A stretch of DNA of 64,000 nt, from positions 1 through 64,000 of the forward strand of contig JNEU01000982.1 in NCBI GenBank assembly GCA_000697475.1, read 5' to 3'. Each line of letters starts with the position of its first letter. The stretch's first letter is position 1. The notes under the pieces were generated by a model. That model was not told where the DNA came from and searched no databases. It saw nothing but the letters and a program-made list of their open reading frames with translations. Source of the stretch: Lichtheimia corymbifera B2541. Its lineage: Eukaryota > Mucoromycota > Mucoromycetes > Mucorales > Lichtheimiaceae. Made by a program: the position numbers and the translations under genes. Positions 1 through 12,068 of this stretch are shown here, piece by piece.

Positions 1-258
1 CCTTTTGTCCCTTTTGTCACGTTCCATTCGTTGGAGCATCCTGTTCCTATGATGACAGACGATAGGCAGTGGCGATTCTCGACTCTACGCGTGTTTGTTA
101 TGTCATCGATGAAGGTGCCATCCACTTTATCTTTTGGAAGCACGCTCACACAAACATCCTACGCCAAGGACTTATTTTACTCGGTTGACACAGCAAGTGA
201 TTTGATTGTTGCCATTGTTTGATGATGGATGTTGCCACCTTGTTCACATATTTCAGAT
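1..258. repeat. Dispersed repeat, left copy (partner at 51633-51897)
   Basis: This stretch is nearly identical, in the same orientation, to 51633-51897. Both begin with CCTTTTGTCCCTTTTGTCAC, share blocks such as TGTTATGTCATCGATGA and GGACTTATTTTACTCGG, and diverge after the 'catatttca(g/a)atc' segment. The copy may extend left of the window, so its true end is unknown. No long reading frame is conserved between copies. It could be a solo terminal repeat or fragment of a transposable element; I see no clear target-site duplication. Confidence 0.85.
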
Positions 259-1975
259 CCTGATCCATGGACAATCAATCACTCCAAAGCTCTTTGTGAG
301 GGTTTCCCCGTCAATCCATCAGCTCATCGTTCATTTCATCACTCCTTTTTGTGGTCACCGAAATACCCACACCCACCATGCACATATAAACAAGAGAGAT
401 GTTGTCGCCCATCGTTTTACTCTCACGTACAGCAAACGCCAACCAAGGGGGGGGGTCCATTTTACAAACCGCGAAGGATTTTTAAACGCCGTTTGAAAGC
501 AATATAAAAGGGCAGCAGCAGACGCCGTTTTCTTCTTTTCTTTATTCCCCCATGCATTCATGGGACATGTTGGTACCGACCGCTTTTTACTCTGGGTAGT
601 GACGACTGCTAGGATAGAGTATATATTGCGGGAAACTCTACTTGGTTGTATAGCGCCCCCGCTCGCAACCACCTCGTTTGACACACGTGAAGGTGCCCCC
701 GTGTGGAGAGGGGAGATGGTTGTGCGGCGACCTTCGCGTTGGTCATCTCCGTAAGTACTTGGGTCTTTTGGCTCAAGGAAACTAACAGCCGCACGCTAGC
801 TAGTTTATCTTTATTATGAATAAAAGAAGTTGTTTTATAATAACTCGTCTATTATGTCTTTGTTCATCAATAAAAAGAGGGTTCTTTATAACAACTCGTC
901 TACTTTTCTTATGTGAATAAGGCGTGCATTGATAAAAGTGTCTATGGAGGTCGTCGTGTAGGGCGATTGAGAGCTTGATCGAGCGCTAATGGACGTTCGT
1001 TGATCAATGGAACGCCTTTGAAATGGGCTGCCGTGCTCGTGTTCCTCGAAGGTGGAAGCTGACAAGAGGTGTAAACCAAGGGAGATAATAGCTCTTCAAG
1101 ATCTAGACGTTCAATTTGAGCAATAAAAGGGTGTAATGTTGAGACATACTAGCTTTGTTGTCATGGCAATCGAGTCGTCTTGGAATTGCGCGTGTTGTTG
1201 TTGTTGTTGCTTTGGAATCGAGAACGCTTGGAATCCATGGAGAACGTTACCAATGGTCCTCTAACTGCCTTTGTGATTACAACTTGCTTGGATCGCTTGT
1301 CCTTGTATTGTTATCGTTATGATTCATAGCTCGCATCGTCGTGTCTTGTAGTGTACCTCTTTTCGTTCCTGCTCCTGCTCGCGATATCATATATACCGAT
1401 ACCACCTTGGCACATGTCTCTGGCTAGAATGCATCACCTTAATGTGAACGTAGCATAGATACCATTAGCTGCTACTTGTATTAATAAAACGACTCTGATG
1501 ACCTATCCCACGTGCAGAATAGCCTTTTAACTCACCGACAGTAATGCAATCTCCTCGACAACATGGTCCGTGCACTCGTTAGCTGACCTTTAGTATTTAC
1601 CCATTTGTGCGACAACATATGATCCAAATCTAGCCTATTCCACCGATACAACCGCATCATCCATCATAGTATACTGCCATGACAAGATTATCGTTGCTTG
1701 GGTAACATCAACGTTGTACCAGTCTGTGGTTCTCTAATACAGTATTCTAGCACAATGACAAACTTTAATATGCATAACACCACCACATACACAACATGGC
1801 GAAAACATCTTTGAAGATCCCTCTCATCCAATCAATCCGTCGTATATCTTACATCACAGGATGTCAATTACATGGCTACATTGGCGTTGAACATGGATAA
1901 TGACGATCGTTCATTTATTCTGTACTAAATGCATTGTCTTTGAAAACGAATACTATAAACATTGTTGTGTTGTGA
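259..1975. other. Gene-poor region, no gene recognised
   Basis: Several short overlapping frames occur here, but none has a recognisable motif, a convincing start or a splice partner. A TATA-like 'tataaaag' lies near 505. I see no tRNA or rRNA signature. The region continues the repeat-rich left edge and may be old transposon debris. Confidence 0.4.
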
Positions 1976-2866
1976 TTATGTGGTCTGTATTCTCCTTGAG
2001 GGTCTGATTCTAAAACCTACTCGTCGTCTCCATTTCAAGTAACACCATATATCCAAAGCTAGATTATGAGCTGCATTCCCGTCTCTGTGAAGTCTTTTAT
2101 TACAGGTGTTGCAAATAACGACACGGTATGACTGTCGCTGTGGAGCGTAAGCGGTGGCAGGGTGTTGCAGGTACTGAACTCGAGATTCTACGCCATGACT
2201 TGAGCAGTTACAACATGTCTTGCTTGACAAATATTCATCGATCCTGGTTATGCTTGATGGATGCACGTCTTGTTTAAGTCTTTGATACAAATGCCTCGAA
2301 AATTTGTGATCCATAGGGGCCAAAGCCCCTTTTCTTGCTCTTTTTGACATACCATCAAGGCCGAATGCGTAGATAACTGGAAGACTAGTGTTTCCGTGTG
2401 ATGTTATTGCTCCTTGCTGCATACCAAGATGACATGCTCGATCCATAGCCGATCTCTGCGCCAAATGATTGTCCCATAGTCTTCTTCGCACAGATGGAGA
2501 TGAATAAAAATCGAATAACCGAATTGCCCCAGCATCAGTTTTCAAAGCTGCTAGATACACGGCTAGCTTGGCAAATTTTGAACTTGTAGAACCTTCGCTC
2601 AAAGCGTCTTCCAAATCATGTATATTCCTTGAATTCTTCCTTCTTTCCAACCATTGCTGATTAGGGATCATTCGACCGTACAAAAACCCAATGAACGGGA
2701 ACGTGGACTCCAATGCTTCCATGACGAGTTTGTTGTTCGCTTGATAGAGAGAGAGGCATGATGATAACCTTTCAATAAGCGCATTGCTGATTTTTTTGGG
2801 TTGCCTGCTCGTCGAACGCAACCGTTCTCGGGCACCTCGTAATGTGATATGGACCCAAGCGTTCAT
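1976..2866 (-). CDS. TnpB/Fanzor-like RuvC-zinc-ribbon protein, C-terminal part
   Basis: A 296-residue frame whose last third carries the hallmark of TnpB (OrfB zinc-ribbon) and its eukaryotic Fanzor relatives: 'DEYLSSKTCCNC', then a second pair 'CNTC', then 'RDGNAAHN'. The first is the usual (V/I)DEY.TSK.C..C element, and the last Asp is the RuvC-III metal-binding position. An 'FGLDGM...RKGALAP' segment before it resembles the stretch ahead of DEYRTSK in fungal Fanzors. Family members are RNA-guided DNA nucleases carried by transposons. The RuvC-I region is not visible: an in-frame TGA lies 12 nt before the first Met, and the adjoining sequence is open only in other frames. I therefore think it is truncated, frameshifted, or joined through an intron I cannot place. 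A related degenerate HNH gene lies just upstream on the same strand. Confidence 0.62.
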   Translation of the reverse strand: MNAWVHITLRGARERLRSTSRQPKKISNALIERLSSCLSLYQANNKLVMEALESTFPFIGFLYGRMIPNQQWLERRKNSRNIHDLEDALSEGSTSSKFAKLAVYLAALKTDAGAIRLFDFYSSPSVRRRLWDNHLAQRSAMDRACHLGMQQGAITSHGNTSLPVIYAFGLDGMSKRARKGALAPMDHKFSRHLYQRLKQDVHPSSITRIDEYLSSKTCCNCSSHGVESRVQYLQHPATAYAPQRQSYRVVICNTCNKRLHRDGNAAHNLALDIWCYLKWRRRVGFRIRPSRRIQTT

Positions 2867-2971
2867 GATCTCCTGTGATCACACCAATTGGCCTCCATTG
2901 TGTTGTAGTACAGGATTTCCCAAAAGAAGTGGAACATAAAGATAATGGTTTCGTGGTTAAGGTAGTTGGTT

Positions 2972-3507
2972 TCATGGGTGATGAATCCATACCAATCTGT
3001 GAAGGAAGAAGCCTGTGGGTGGTCGATATCCGCGATGAATTTCATCTGCATATAACTGGACATGATAGCCACTCTCATCTTCATCAATGCATATCTTTCT
3101 TATCTCTCTGTTGTAATGGATACTGAACACTCTGCCAGATGTTGATACGATATACTTGGAGAATGATAGTGTTGGATGAAAGCTTTTGATGATGTGAATC
3201 TTTCGCCTGGGAAATCTTCTTGTATTGTATCGATCAGTGCTTGATACAGATCTTCCATTGAATAGCACACTCGTAAATTTGAAAGAGAACAGTTGTTCGT
3301 ATCACGATCGAGGTGAAAAACATGATGCTGTCCTTTGTTGCAGCCAGAAAAGAACGTGTATGCCATAATGTCGTGGATGTATACTCTGACGTTGCGAATT
3401 ATGGTAAAGTATGGCCGATGTACTGGATTGTCGTTGATCGATTGAAGGTTCCTTTTGTCGTGCGTGGGTGTATTGTCGAAACAAGACCTTCCGGGTGTAC
3501 TATGTCA
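2972..3507 (-). pseudogene. HNH / NUMOD4 homing-endonuclease-like remnant
   Basis: Two overlapping minus-strand frames carry halves of a NUMOD4-HNH intron-homing endonuclease. The frame ending at 3100 is open back to a TGA near 3508 and contains 'INDNPVHRPYF', 'VRVYIHDIMAYTFF' and the HNH core 'FHLDRDTNNCSLSNLRV', the counterpart of the usual HxDxxxxNNxxxNL. A frame ending at 2972 holds a NUMOD4-like module, 'YIVSTSGRVFSI' followed by 'GYHVQLYADE' and 'FFLHRLVW'. The order HNH then NUMOD4 suggests two degenerate tandem units or one frameshifted gene. No ATG opens the first frame before the HNH segment, so an intact protein is unlikely. It lies about 100 bp upstream of the Fanzor-like frame on the same strand. 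Confidence 0.55.
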
Positions 3508-3508
3508 C

Positions 3509-4793
3509 CTACAAAGGAGTCCCAAATTTCCCATCAGACTGAGGTTGCCTTTGGCCTATAAATGATAGGTATACCTACCACAAAGGATCCATCAAGGAAC
3601 ACAGCCAAGTGTCATTAGGCACCAATGGTCAATGAAGAAGTGAGCTACATAAAAGATCAATGCATGAGTACCCTCATTTTCGGGATCGCATAAATACCAT
3701 CCTTGAGACTTACGAAGGGGTATGCATACAAGTAGAAAGAAAGGGTGTGTAACAGTGTTGGTGACAACAGCCTTGTTTATATGTGAATGGGCGTGCGAAT
3801 TGTTGTGTCATGATGGATCGAACTGATAAAGTGGTCAAGCACCTTGGAATGGCGAATCGCAGTGATGGAAAATCAACAGCTGATGCACAAATTCACCTGC
3901 GGCTTGAAAGGCGAGTTTTTTTGTAGGTGACATAAGTATGCCCATTCTCCACGCCGCGTAAGCGACATAATCGCTACGGATATCAATGAAGGATAAGATG
4001 TGTTGGGAATAAAGCAGGTATAAGAAAAACAATGAATAAGAGTTGGAAGGAAAAAGAAAAGTGGTCAAAGAGGAGGAGGGTTGTGGATTTGGGAAATATA
4101 AAGCGCAGCAAATAGGCACGTCATGCTTCAACCACTATAATGGTATGATCATCATGTGTATCTCTAAGAGTATTGTATTTTTTGCTTTCATTGTTCTCCT
4201 TCACTCCTTTGAATAAAAAGTGCCACTTACCCAATCACATCCGCCATTGTACCGTATAACCCATTCCTTCCTGCTTTGTTTGTATTATTGTCATCAATAA
4301 GCTATATGGAGTATGGTTCGTAGTTCACAGTAGTATGTATAGTTTATAAAAACATCGACGTCCACTAGCTATAATATTGTAACCATCTAGCTGTGCACAG
4401 CCAACGAAGCACCACGTCCAGCAGATACATTCAGTTTTATATAGACAAGGCGGTATACAATGACCATGAAAGATATCCCTGATCCTATCCCCTTACCATT
4501 ATAGAGTCCTCCATGTCATCCAGCATAAGTAGCTTCAGGTGTCATTGCTGACAATGAGGTTGTTGAGCCTGTTGCAGGAGAAAAGATGTATGCACATCGA
4601 TAGCATAAACAAGTTGCTTCGTGATATCACATTGGAGAGTTCAATTTTGCTACTTTTATACGATGCCTTGTTTCCGTTGTGTGGATGTGGTGTTGGAAGG
4701 GCCATGCATACTGCTGTGTCATGCAGCGGAGTGTGATAGCTGCACTAGTGGAGAGGAACGACACACGCATTTTGCTTCTTTTATCTTTCTTGC
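3509..4793. other. Intergenic region with a 15-bp inverted pair
   Basis: No gene is recognised. The only structure I note is 'tatgtcacctacaaa' at 3501-3515 and its exact reverse complement at 3920-3934, which could be decayed ends of an insertion but is short enough to be chance. The right end is the presumed promoter and leader of the FAS1 gene; no clear TATA box is visible. Confidence 0.4.
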
Positions 4794-7364
4794 ATGTACT
4801 TGCAGTATTTACTGGTTACTTCACTGCTCGTTCTTTCCTCAGTGCCGACCTCGGCATACAATACCCTCATTGACGTTCTCTCAAGCGATGCCCGATTCTC
4901 AACACTGATTCGCCATTTGCAGCATGCGCGCCTTGTTCCGGAACTGAATCGACTCGAGTCGGGTACCTTGTTTGCACCAGACAACGACGCATTTGCTCAG
5001 TTCGATGGCGATATGACACGAGAGAAGCTGCTTTATCATTTGCTTCCAAATGGGTTGACAACTAACAATTTCAGCCATGGTCAGCTTGTCGAGTCCAAAT
5101 ATGTTCGCCCTGGTATGCTTGGTCCTCTCGATCCTGGTCAGCGTATCAAAATTACCACAGACAACGATGATATCTATATCAACGAAGCAGCTATCATTCA
5201 AAAGGATGTCTACGTCAATCGCCTGACGTATATTCAAACGATCAATCAGGTGCTTGTTCCGCCTTCTACTCTTGGTAAGTCAACAACCAACAATAAAAGT
5301 CATTGTGTGTTAATCCTCTTTGTTTGTAGATGAGATCTTTCGCAAGGATGATTTATTCTATGGTCTCTTGGAAAAGTCAGGTGTGGCATCCGTATTGAAA
5401 GAGGAACGACCCTTTACTATCTTCAAGCCCCATCAAGATGTCCTGGATTGTTTCAATGCCATTGAGAAAGAATACATGGTTGGCCCCTTTGGTATCGATG
5501 ATCTCACGTTCTTTGTTCAGTACATGGTCATGGAAGATGCAATGTATGCTGCTGATATCTCTCAAAAGAACGCATCTTGTAAGTTTGGCAACTGGGCTAT
5601 AGATTTCCGACTTGGTTTTAATACATGCTTTTATAGATGATACCCTTTCAGGAGAATCCCTCTTTGTACAAGCTGATAGCGATCATGGAAGCATCAAGGT
5701 TAACGATGTTACTCTTTCACAAGCAGATATCCTAGCAGCCAATGGTATGTGTGATTGGATTTGTTATGGCATGGTGCTCATTGTTACCGCTGCTAGGTGT
5801 AATACATCAATTGGCGCATGCATTTATTCCCCCCAGTTTGACATTTGATCAGCGAAAATACCTCTATGGTCTCAAGGCAACTAAGTTTGTGGCATTGCTC
5901 GACAAGTACGGCTTGGGTCATTTTTTGAATGCAACGACGCAAAAGTATACTTTTCTCGTCCCTGGAAACGATGCCATTGATATCCCGCATGACCAGCAAC
6001 ACAAAGATTGGCTCAGTTATCACGTGCTTACCGGAAACTTGACACCCGATTATTTGGATGATGGTGCATTGCTAGCCACCGAGTTCATATCGCAACAACT
6101 TGGCAACGTACCACAGAGGATACCAGTACATATTCACGCAGGTTCCGATACGTCGACAAGATGGATCCGTTTTGGTCAATCTCACGTGGTAGGCGATCCA
6201 GGTAAAAACCTCAGCAGCAACAGCAGGTTTTAGAATGGAAGATGGGGCTGATGGACAATACATTATATAGTATCGGTGAATGGCCATGTTATCTATCAAA
6301 TAACCGAATCTATTTCGCTTCCTGGTGATATCATCTCAAGCATTGCCATTGATCTCGACGTTTCCGCCTTTGTTGCCAGCCTTTATGTATCTGAAATTGC
6401 CATGGATGTCATTGATGCAAGGGGGATTTCTTTATTCGTGCCATCAAACGACGCTTTTGAATCACTCGGTCTTATTGCACGTTATTTGATGCATCCACTG
6501 GGGAAAGCCACATTACAAGAGGTACTTCGTTATCATGTTATTGAAGGATTATTATATCAGGATGACATGCGGCAATATCTTCATGAGATGCCTACACTTG
6601 CCGGCAACAAGATTCATATCGGTCCAGGGGCTGATGACGACCTACAAATCATTGTCACCCAACCTTCCCATATTGCTCATGAACCAGCGACTGTGCTCAG
6701 TAGCAGCGACTTGCTAGTCAGTAATGGTGTCGTGCACAAGGTCGACAAGGTGCTTCTTCCAGAACATATTTCTATTTACGGTCGCGATCTTTTGGTGGGT
6801 GCTCAAGCCAATACCATGCTCAAGGTGCTGGATGCAGTAGGCTTGTTGGATGCATTGAATCAAACCGACTATGTTATTTTGGCCCCCTCCGATCGTGCAT
6901 TTGATAAGCTCAATATCGAGGAGTTATTCAATGACCCATACAGCTTGGAGCGACTGGCAAAACTTCATGTGCTTCCAGCGCCATGGCAAGACTTGTGGCA
7001 AAAAAAGCACCATTTCCACCACGATGAGCATGCGACTTTTCTTTCGGATGATGATACCTTGATATTCCATCAGGACGGCAACGGTGAATGGTCTATTCGC
7101 GTCAAAGGTCAACCTGAAGCTGAACCAGCCAAGATCAAAGCAACAGGGAGGATGTGGGATGCACATGGCATGAAAGGTGGTGTGGTGCTTATTGATACGG
7201 TGCTCATCCCAATACGTCGTGGGTTCTTTGGCCTTCCATGGTTCTGGTCCAATGTAGTGGTTGGTGTCTCATCGATTGTTACTGCTGCGATTCTTGGTGC
7301 GGGTGGATTCTTTGGCTACAAGTTGTATAGACGTATCCGTTTGGGCTATCAACGCATTGAGTAG
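4794..7364 (+). CDS. Multi-FAS1 (fasciclin) domain type I membrane protein
   Basis: Five exons close in frame to 778 residues: 4794-5274, 5330-5578, 5637-5744, 5797-6201, 6271-7364. The start gives a signal peptide (MYLQYLLVTSLLVLSS..PTSA) directly before mature sequence; in-frame stops lie upstream. About five FAS1 modules follow, recognised by H1/H2-type motifs such as 'GTLFAPDNDAF', 'YTFLVPGNDA', 'ISLFVPSNDAF', 'YVILAPSDRAF' and the 'NGVIHQL..IPP' and 'NGVVHKVDKVLLP' ends. Near the C-terminus a hydrophobic helix (around residues 735-760) is followed by a short basic tail, so it is probably anchored with its domains outside the cytosol or in the vacuole lumen. FAS1 proteins mediate adhesion or membrane-surface contacts; the partner here is unknown. 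The acceptor at 5796 was preferred over one at 5836 because the latter gives an immediate stop. Confidence 0.9.
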
Positions 7365-7690
7365 CAGTATTACAACAAGTTTACCCATTTTTTTCACACC
7401 CTGTATGTCACGCCAACATACCCCGTTTGTTGTCAACGTGCTCTATGTATATGTATTTACTTTCCATTTCGAGCATGAATACATCTCCTTTTTATACCAA
7501 ATTGTGCCATACTTTTTTATGGATCCTCTAGGCTGCATACAAAAAGCCACAGTCTATAGTTCAATATAGTTGCATTGTAGCACTACATGCAGAAGACGTC
7601 GATAGTTAAAATGCGTTTTTACCGCCACATAAACCATATCTACTCATCTTTCTCTTTTACTTTCTCTTATTCTATCCCATTGTTGTCAAC
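7365..7690. promoter_or_regulatory. Intergenic: 3' region of FAS1 gene and promoter of next gene
   Basis: The 326 bp between the FAS1 stop and the next ATG hold no frame I can support. The last 40 bp before the downstream ATG are strongly pyrimidine-rich (runs of tctctttt), a common leader feature in filamentous fungi. Confidence 0.4.
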
Positions 7691-9070
7691 ATGAACAAGA
7701 AGGAACGCCATAACACGCGACTTTATCGCCTCTACATTGGGAATAGCAATTGGGTCACGTTGCCGCAAAAGACGACTGATGATTTGAATGCCATCTTTCA
7801 AAAAGGCGAGGCCACGCGATATGAGATTTCACCTGGACTTTATTTTGATATCCTGCCAAATGACGTGGATTGTAATAGCAAGAATACGGATCTTTGTCGG
7901 TTGATGCGTGCAGATCTAAGTTATGAACAGCAGCAAAAGGATGATGATGAAGACCAAGAATGTGTACAGCAACAATTACTTTCAAGCTTTGTCAAAAAAC
8001 TACTTGAATCGCAAGGTACCATGGATGCTTTTCCACCTACCAAGAAAACGGATGAGCCATTACCACGTGTGCTTGATTTACCTACCCATCGTCACCTTAG
8101 TTTGGTGCCCACGCCACCCTTGGGTACATATGGTCGTCGTCCACCATCATCATCATCATCGACAGGGAACATTAGTGCTACTGGTACAAAAGCCTCATCT
8201 TTTGGGTTATCTTCTGGATCTGGCAACAGCAACAGAAAGCGTAAAGGAGGAGGAGCACCATCACCTGGTCGACGACAACGGGGAATGAACAGCAGCCAAA
8301 GGAAAGCAGCAATAAAGCAAGCGGAGCGAGCAATGATGGAAGAAGAGAATAAGGCAATGCTTACCACGATGATAAAAGAACACGAATTGACACATGGAAC
8401 GCCTGCTGGTGGTGGTGGTGCAACAACATCTCTTTCTCCTATGACTGCCCATGATGATGCGTATCCTTTCTATGGCATGGGGATGCAACAGCAGCAGCAT
8501 ACGCATGAACAACATCATCCATCCCCTTTTTCTTCAGTGATGCTCTCACGTTATGAAAGAGAGCTTTTGCCACCTTTGCCTTCACTTCATTCAAGAGAAA
8601 GCCAGTATTCTCATTGGTCACCTTCAGCCCATCATTACTACCAAAGACAGCAACAACAAGCCCATTCACCTATCATGTTCCATGGGGCCAATGGTGACGA
8701 CCATTATCATGGTATCCTAGATGCTCATAACCCATGGATGTCACCTCAGCAAGAAACCACAACAGCCAATACTGATAACACAGAGGATCATTATTTCAAC
8801 AAACCAAGTTATATGGTGGCAGCAGCTGCCGCTGCCGCTAGTTTTTCACCCTTTCCGAATGATGTTACTGAAGCTCCAGCATCGTCTCAACAACAGCACT
8901 ACCATCCTGATCCTCCTGCTCAATCCCCTACCGCTTCACATGAGACCCTTCTTTCCCAGGATGCTAACACTACTGCTACTTCGTTTCCATTCCTGCAACC
9001 TGGTATACATGTTGTGCAACAACAACAGCAGCAACAAACATTGTCTGAGGATGGACCTCGTTCCATTTAA
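7691..9070 (+). CDS. Orphan Gln/His-rich low-complexity protein
   Basis: An uninterrupted 459-residue frame starting after a pyrimidine-rich leader. The first 65 residues look globular ('RLYRLYIGNSNWVTLPQ', 'YEISPGLYFDILPNDVD'); the rest is low complexity with Ser/Gly, basic (GNSNRKRKGGG), Gln/His and Ala runs. A basic patch and Gln-rich tail would suit a nuclear regulator, but I recognise no DNA-binding domain. Its stop is only 32 bp from the stop of the convergent REV1 gene, with an 'aataaa' at about 9081, so the transcripts probably overlap. Function unknown. The reading frame has no premature stops despite repeats, which supports it being coding. Confidence 0.65.
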   Translation: MNKKERHNTRLYRLYIGNSNWVTLPQKTTDDLNAIFQKGEATRYEISPGLYFDILPNDVDCNSKNTDLCRLMRADLSYEQQQKDDDEDQECVQQQLLSSFVKKLLESQGTMDAFPPTKKTDEPLPRVLDLPTHRHLSLVPTPPLGTYGRRPPSSSSSTGNISATGTKASSFGLSSGSGNSNRKRKGGGAPSPGRRQRGMNSSQRKAAIKQAERAMMEEENKAMLTTMIKEHELTHGTPAGGGGATTSLSPMTAHDDAYPFYGMGMQQQQHTHEQHHPSPFSSVMLSRYERELLPPLPSLHSRESQYSHWSPSAHHYYQRQQQQAHSPIMFHGANGDDHYHGILDAHNPWMSPQQETTTANTDNTEDHYFNKPSYMVAAAAAAASFSPFPNDVTEAPASSQQQHYHPDPPAQSPTASHETLLSQDANTTATSFPFLQPGIHVVQQQQQQQTLSEDGPRSI

Positions 9071-9102
9071 TATAATCTCGAATAAATGTGTGGGCACTAT
9101 TT

Positions 9103-12068
9103 TCAATCGAAGTTTATTGGACAATGGTAGATATCTTGAACACTATTGGATACTTTTTGTTGCATGGTTTCAATATATGGCTTCCAAGCATCGTTTCCGC
9201 CCGTCAAATGCACCAGATACATGACAATCATTTGAACCTTGTCCAGATACCTGGTTTGAACCAGTTCACATAGATAGCGTGACACTGTTTCCACATCTTC
9301 CTCTTCAGGATGCTCAGGATATTCATCCACCCATTGCTTCAATAATCCACGGATATCATGCATCGTATGCTTGCCCATCAATTCAGGTTCTTTGTGAATG
9401 GTAATAGCAAGAGCAGGCGCATTCTCGGATTGCATCAACTATGAAAGAGACATCCGTCATGAGCTCATCCTTTTTCCCATATACATTGCTTTACATACCT
9501 TGTCATGCACCTTACGAAAATGCTCATCCCGAAGTTGTCGTTCTTGCATGCGTTTTTCTCGTCGATAATCCAACAGGATCTCTTGCTTGACATCTAAAGA
9601 GGCAACATGACGTCAACGGACACGAGAGAAATTGAAAAGTTGTAGGCAAGTAACTTACCTGGTGGTAACTCGTTCCATATATTTACATCCCAAGGTGGCA
9701 TTTCCTCTTCATTCCTTGCCATTCGAGCCGCTGTGGTAGGACTGGTTTGACGACGTGAAGGGCTGGTGGTATCAGGCATTAACATTTGTGTCAATGTGCG
9801 TTCTCTTCCACTAGGACTTGCATATCCTTTTTTAATCCTCCTTGAATTACGCTGTCGGCTATTGCGTGGGGTATTTGGAGGCCCTGTACGTGATGGTGAC
9901 AATTCATGCTGTTGGCGATGTGGGCTGAGTAAAGATGTCTGTGGTGGTGGTGGTGGTGGCGGTGGTTGTTCCACAGGTTCATCATTGGTCACCGTCTTCT
10001 TTTGAGCTTTTGTTTTACTGTAAGTCTCCAAAACTTGTTTCCTCGTGCGTTCAGGAAGAGCAAGTAAGAATTCAGGATCCAATTGAGACCAAGGTGGTAA
10101 ATCCGGTTGAGAAATATGAAAATATTGAGAAGAGGAGGGCTCGGATGGTTGTTGTTGTTGCGGTGGTGACGATGGTTGTTGCAGTTGTTGTTGTTGTGGT
10201 GATGATGATTGCTGTTGCTTTTGTTGTTTTTGCTGTGTCTCTTGAATTGAAGATGTGGTATTGTCCAAGAATTCAACCTTGTGCGTCTTTGACAAATCTT
10301 CTTGTACGTTCTTTGGTAACTCGGCAAAAATGGATGGATCAACATGGATGACAGGCTTCTCGTTTGCCACTGGAGTCGTAGTCGGTTTAAGAGGTGATGA
10401 CGGTTTGGATGGCGATGATGGTGCTCTAATACTGGTTGTTGCGTGCCGTTCAGGAGATGGAGTGGATAATGGGGAAATCTGTAGCTGTTCTTCCTTGTCT
10501 GGTGTCCTCTCTTTGACTGGACCGAATTGTAAGGTTTTTTGCTTGCCAATGTTGCGAATATCTAATTTTTGTACTTGGATACCAATGCCTAAAAATGCAT
10601 TAGTAGCTAGGATGGCATACATACATGTTTATATTCTTACCTCGCAAATCAGCTGGATCAAAAGCAAAAGACGATAGCATTTGGCATGCGTGAGTCCCAA
10701 TCACTGATGCATCATCCGTAAACCGGTCAAGAACAATGCTTTTGGAGAAACTGTCGCATTCACCACATCCAAGTCGTTTTTCTGCTTCGCCTGCACTAGG
10801 ATGCCGTCGTAAAATTTTGACTGTGATGCTTTTTCCACGTTGCTGAATATTCTGTAATCGCCGCGATACTTCTTCACCCAATTCCATGACAAATTTCTAT
10901 GCACATAATGATCATCAGATATACATGTACCCTTTTAGATACCCCATCCGCTTTGATCTACCTTGACTTGCTCTTCGTTTTCAAATCGAACACCCCACTG
11001 CAGCAATGATAATCAGTGATGATGATGACTGTTGATATCATGCAAGATAACTTACGTTGACATCTGCACTGACGGATTGTCTTTGTTGAAACATTTGGAG
11101 TTCTCGATCATCAATACCCCTTGAGTAGTTGTAAAGCATCTTTCCAGTCTTGGGCCCAAGATAGTGTTGCAGTCTTCCCAAGGGGATCTTTGCCAATTCG
11201 CCCACATGGTTGACACCCAGATCCTCTTGAATCTTGCTTGCCATACGATAGCCGACACCCGGTAAATCCGATACATCCAAAGGTGCCAAAAATTCAATGG
11301 CCTGGTCCTTTTTGCAAAAGTACTGTCCAGCAGGTTTTGCTTTCTTTGTAGCCAGACGTGCCAAAAGAATGTTGGGTCCAATGCCGATACTGACTTCACA
11401 TTGTGTCTTTTCTCGAATCACTTGGCGTATCTCCTTGGCGAGGTCCATAGGGTCATTGTTTCCAGCACCCACTTCAATCAACGCTTCATCCACACTGACA
11501 GGCTGCAGTTGCTCGGCATAACCAAAGAGCGTTTCATAAAACATCTCGGAAATGGCCTTGTACTTTTCAAACTCGTACGGAATCACTTGAAGCTCAGGAC
11601 ACTTTTTCTTGGCAGCACCAATATGCATCCCATTGTAAAGACCAAAGGACCGGGCAATATAGTTGCATGAAGCAATATCACTCGACGAATTTTGTTGACG
11701 GCCTTGACCATGCGCTACTGCCACTGGCTTCTCTTTAAGATGTTGCCGATCCAAGAGACCCACAGATGCGAAAAAGCAGTCGAAATCAATATGCCTTTGA
11801 ATATAAAAATGAATAAAAAGGTGCATTCATCCACGTGATATATGATACGTACATGACAATTCTTGGGCCTGAAGATCGTTTACGCTTTCCCAAGGTGTAC
11901 TTTTGTTCCATTTTCCCAACCATGTCCTTTAGCTCGGCACGCCATGTCGATAAATGATGCAATCGTGAAGACTCGTAGAACTTTTCAATAAACCCAGGTT
12001 GTGCTGACGTATTTTCCTTGTTCCATGGATTGGCCAATAATGCAGCATTGAGTGTCTTGCCTTCAGGT

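Noticed and set aside
2863..3126. Small frames on both strands between the Fanzor-like and HNH segments
   Set aside because: No motif or start support; probably remnants of the same decayed region.
5797..5836. Acceptor at 5836 in the FAS1 gene
   Set aside because: It produces an immediate in-frame stop; the acceptor at 5796 gives the expected FAS1 'NGVIH' end.
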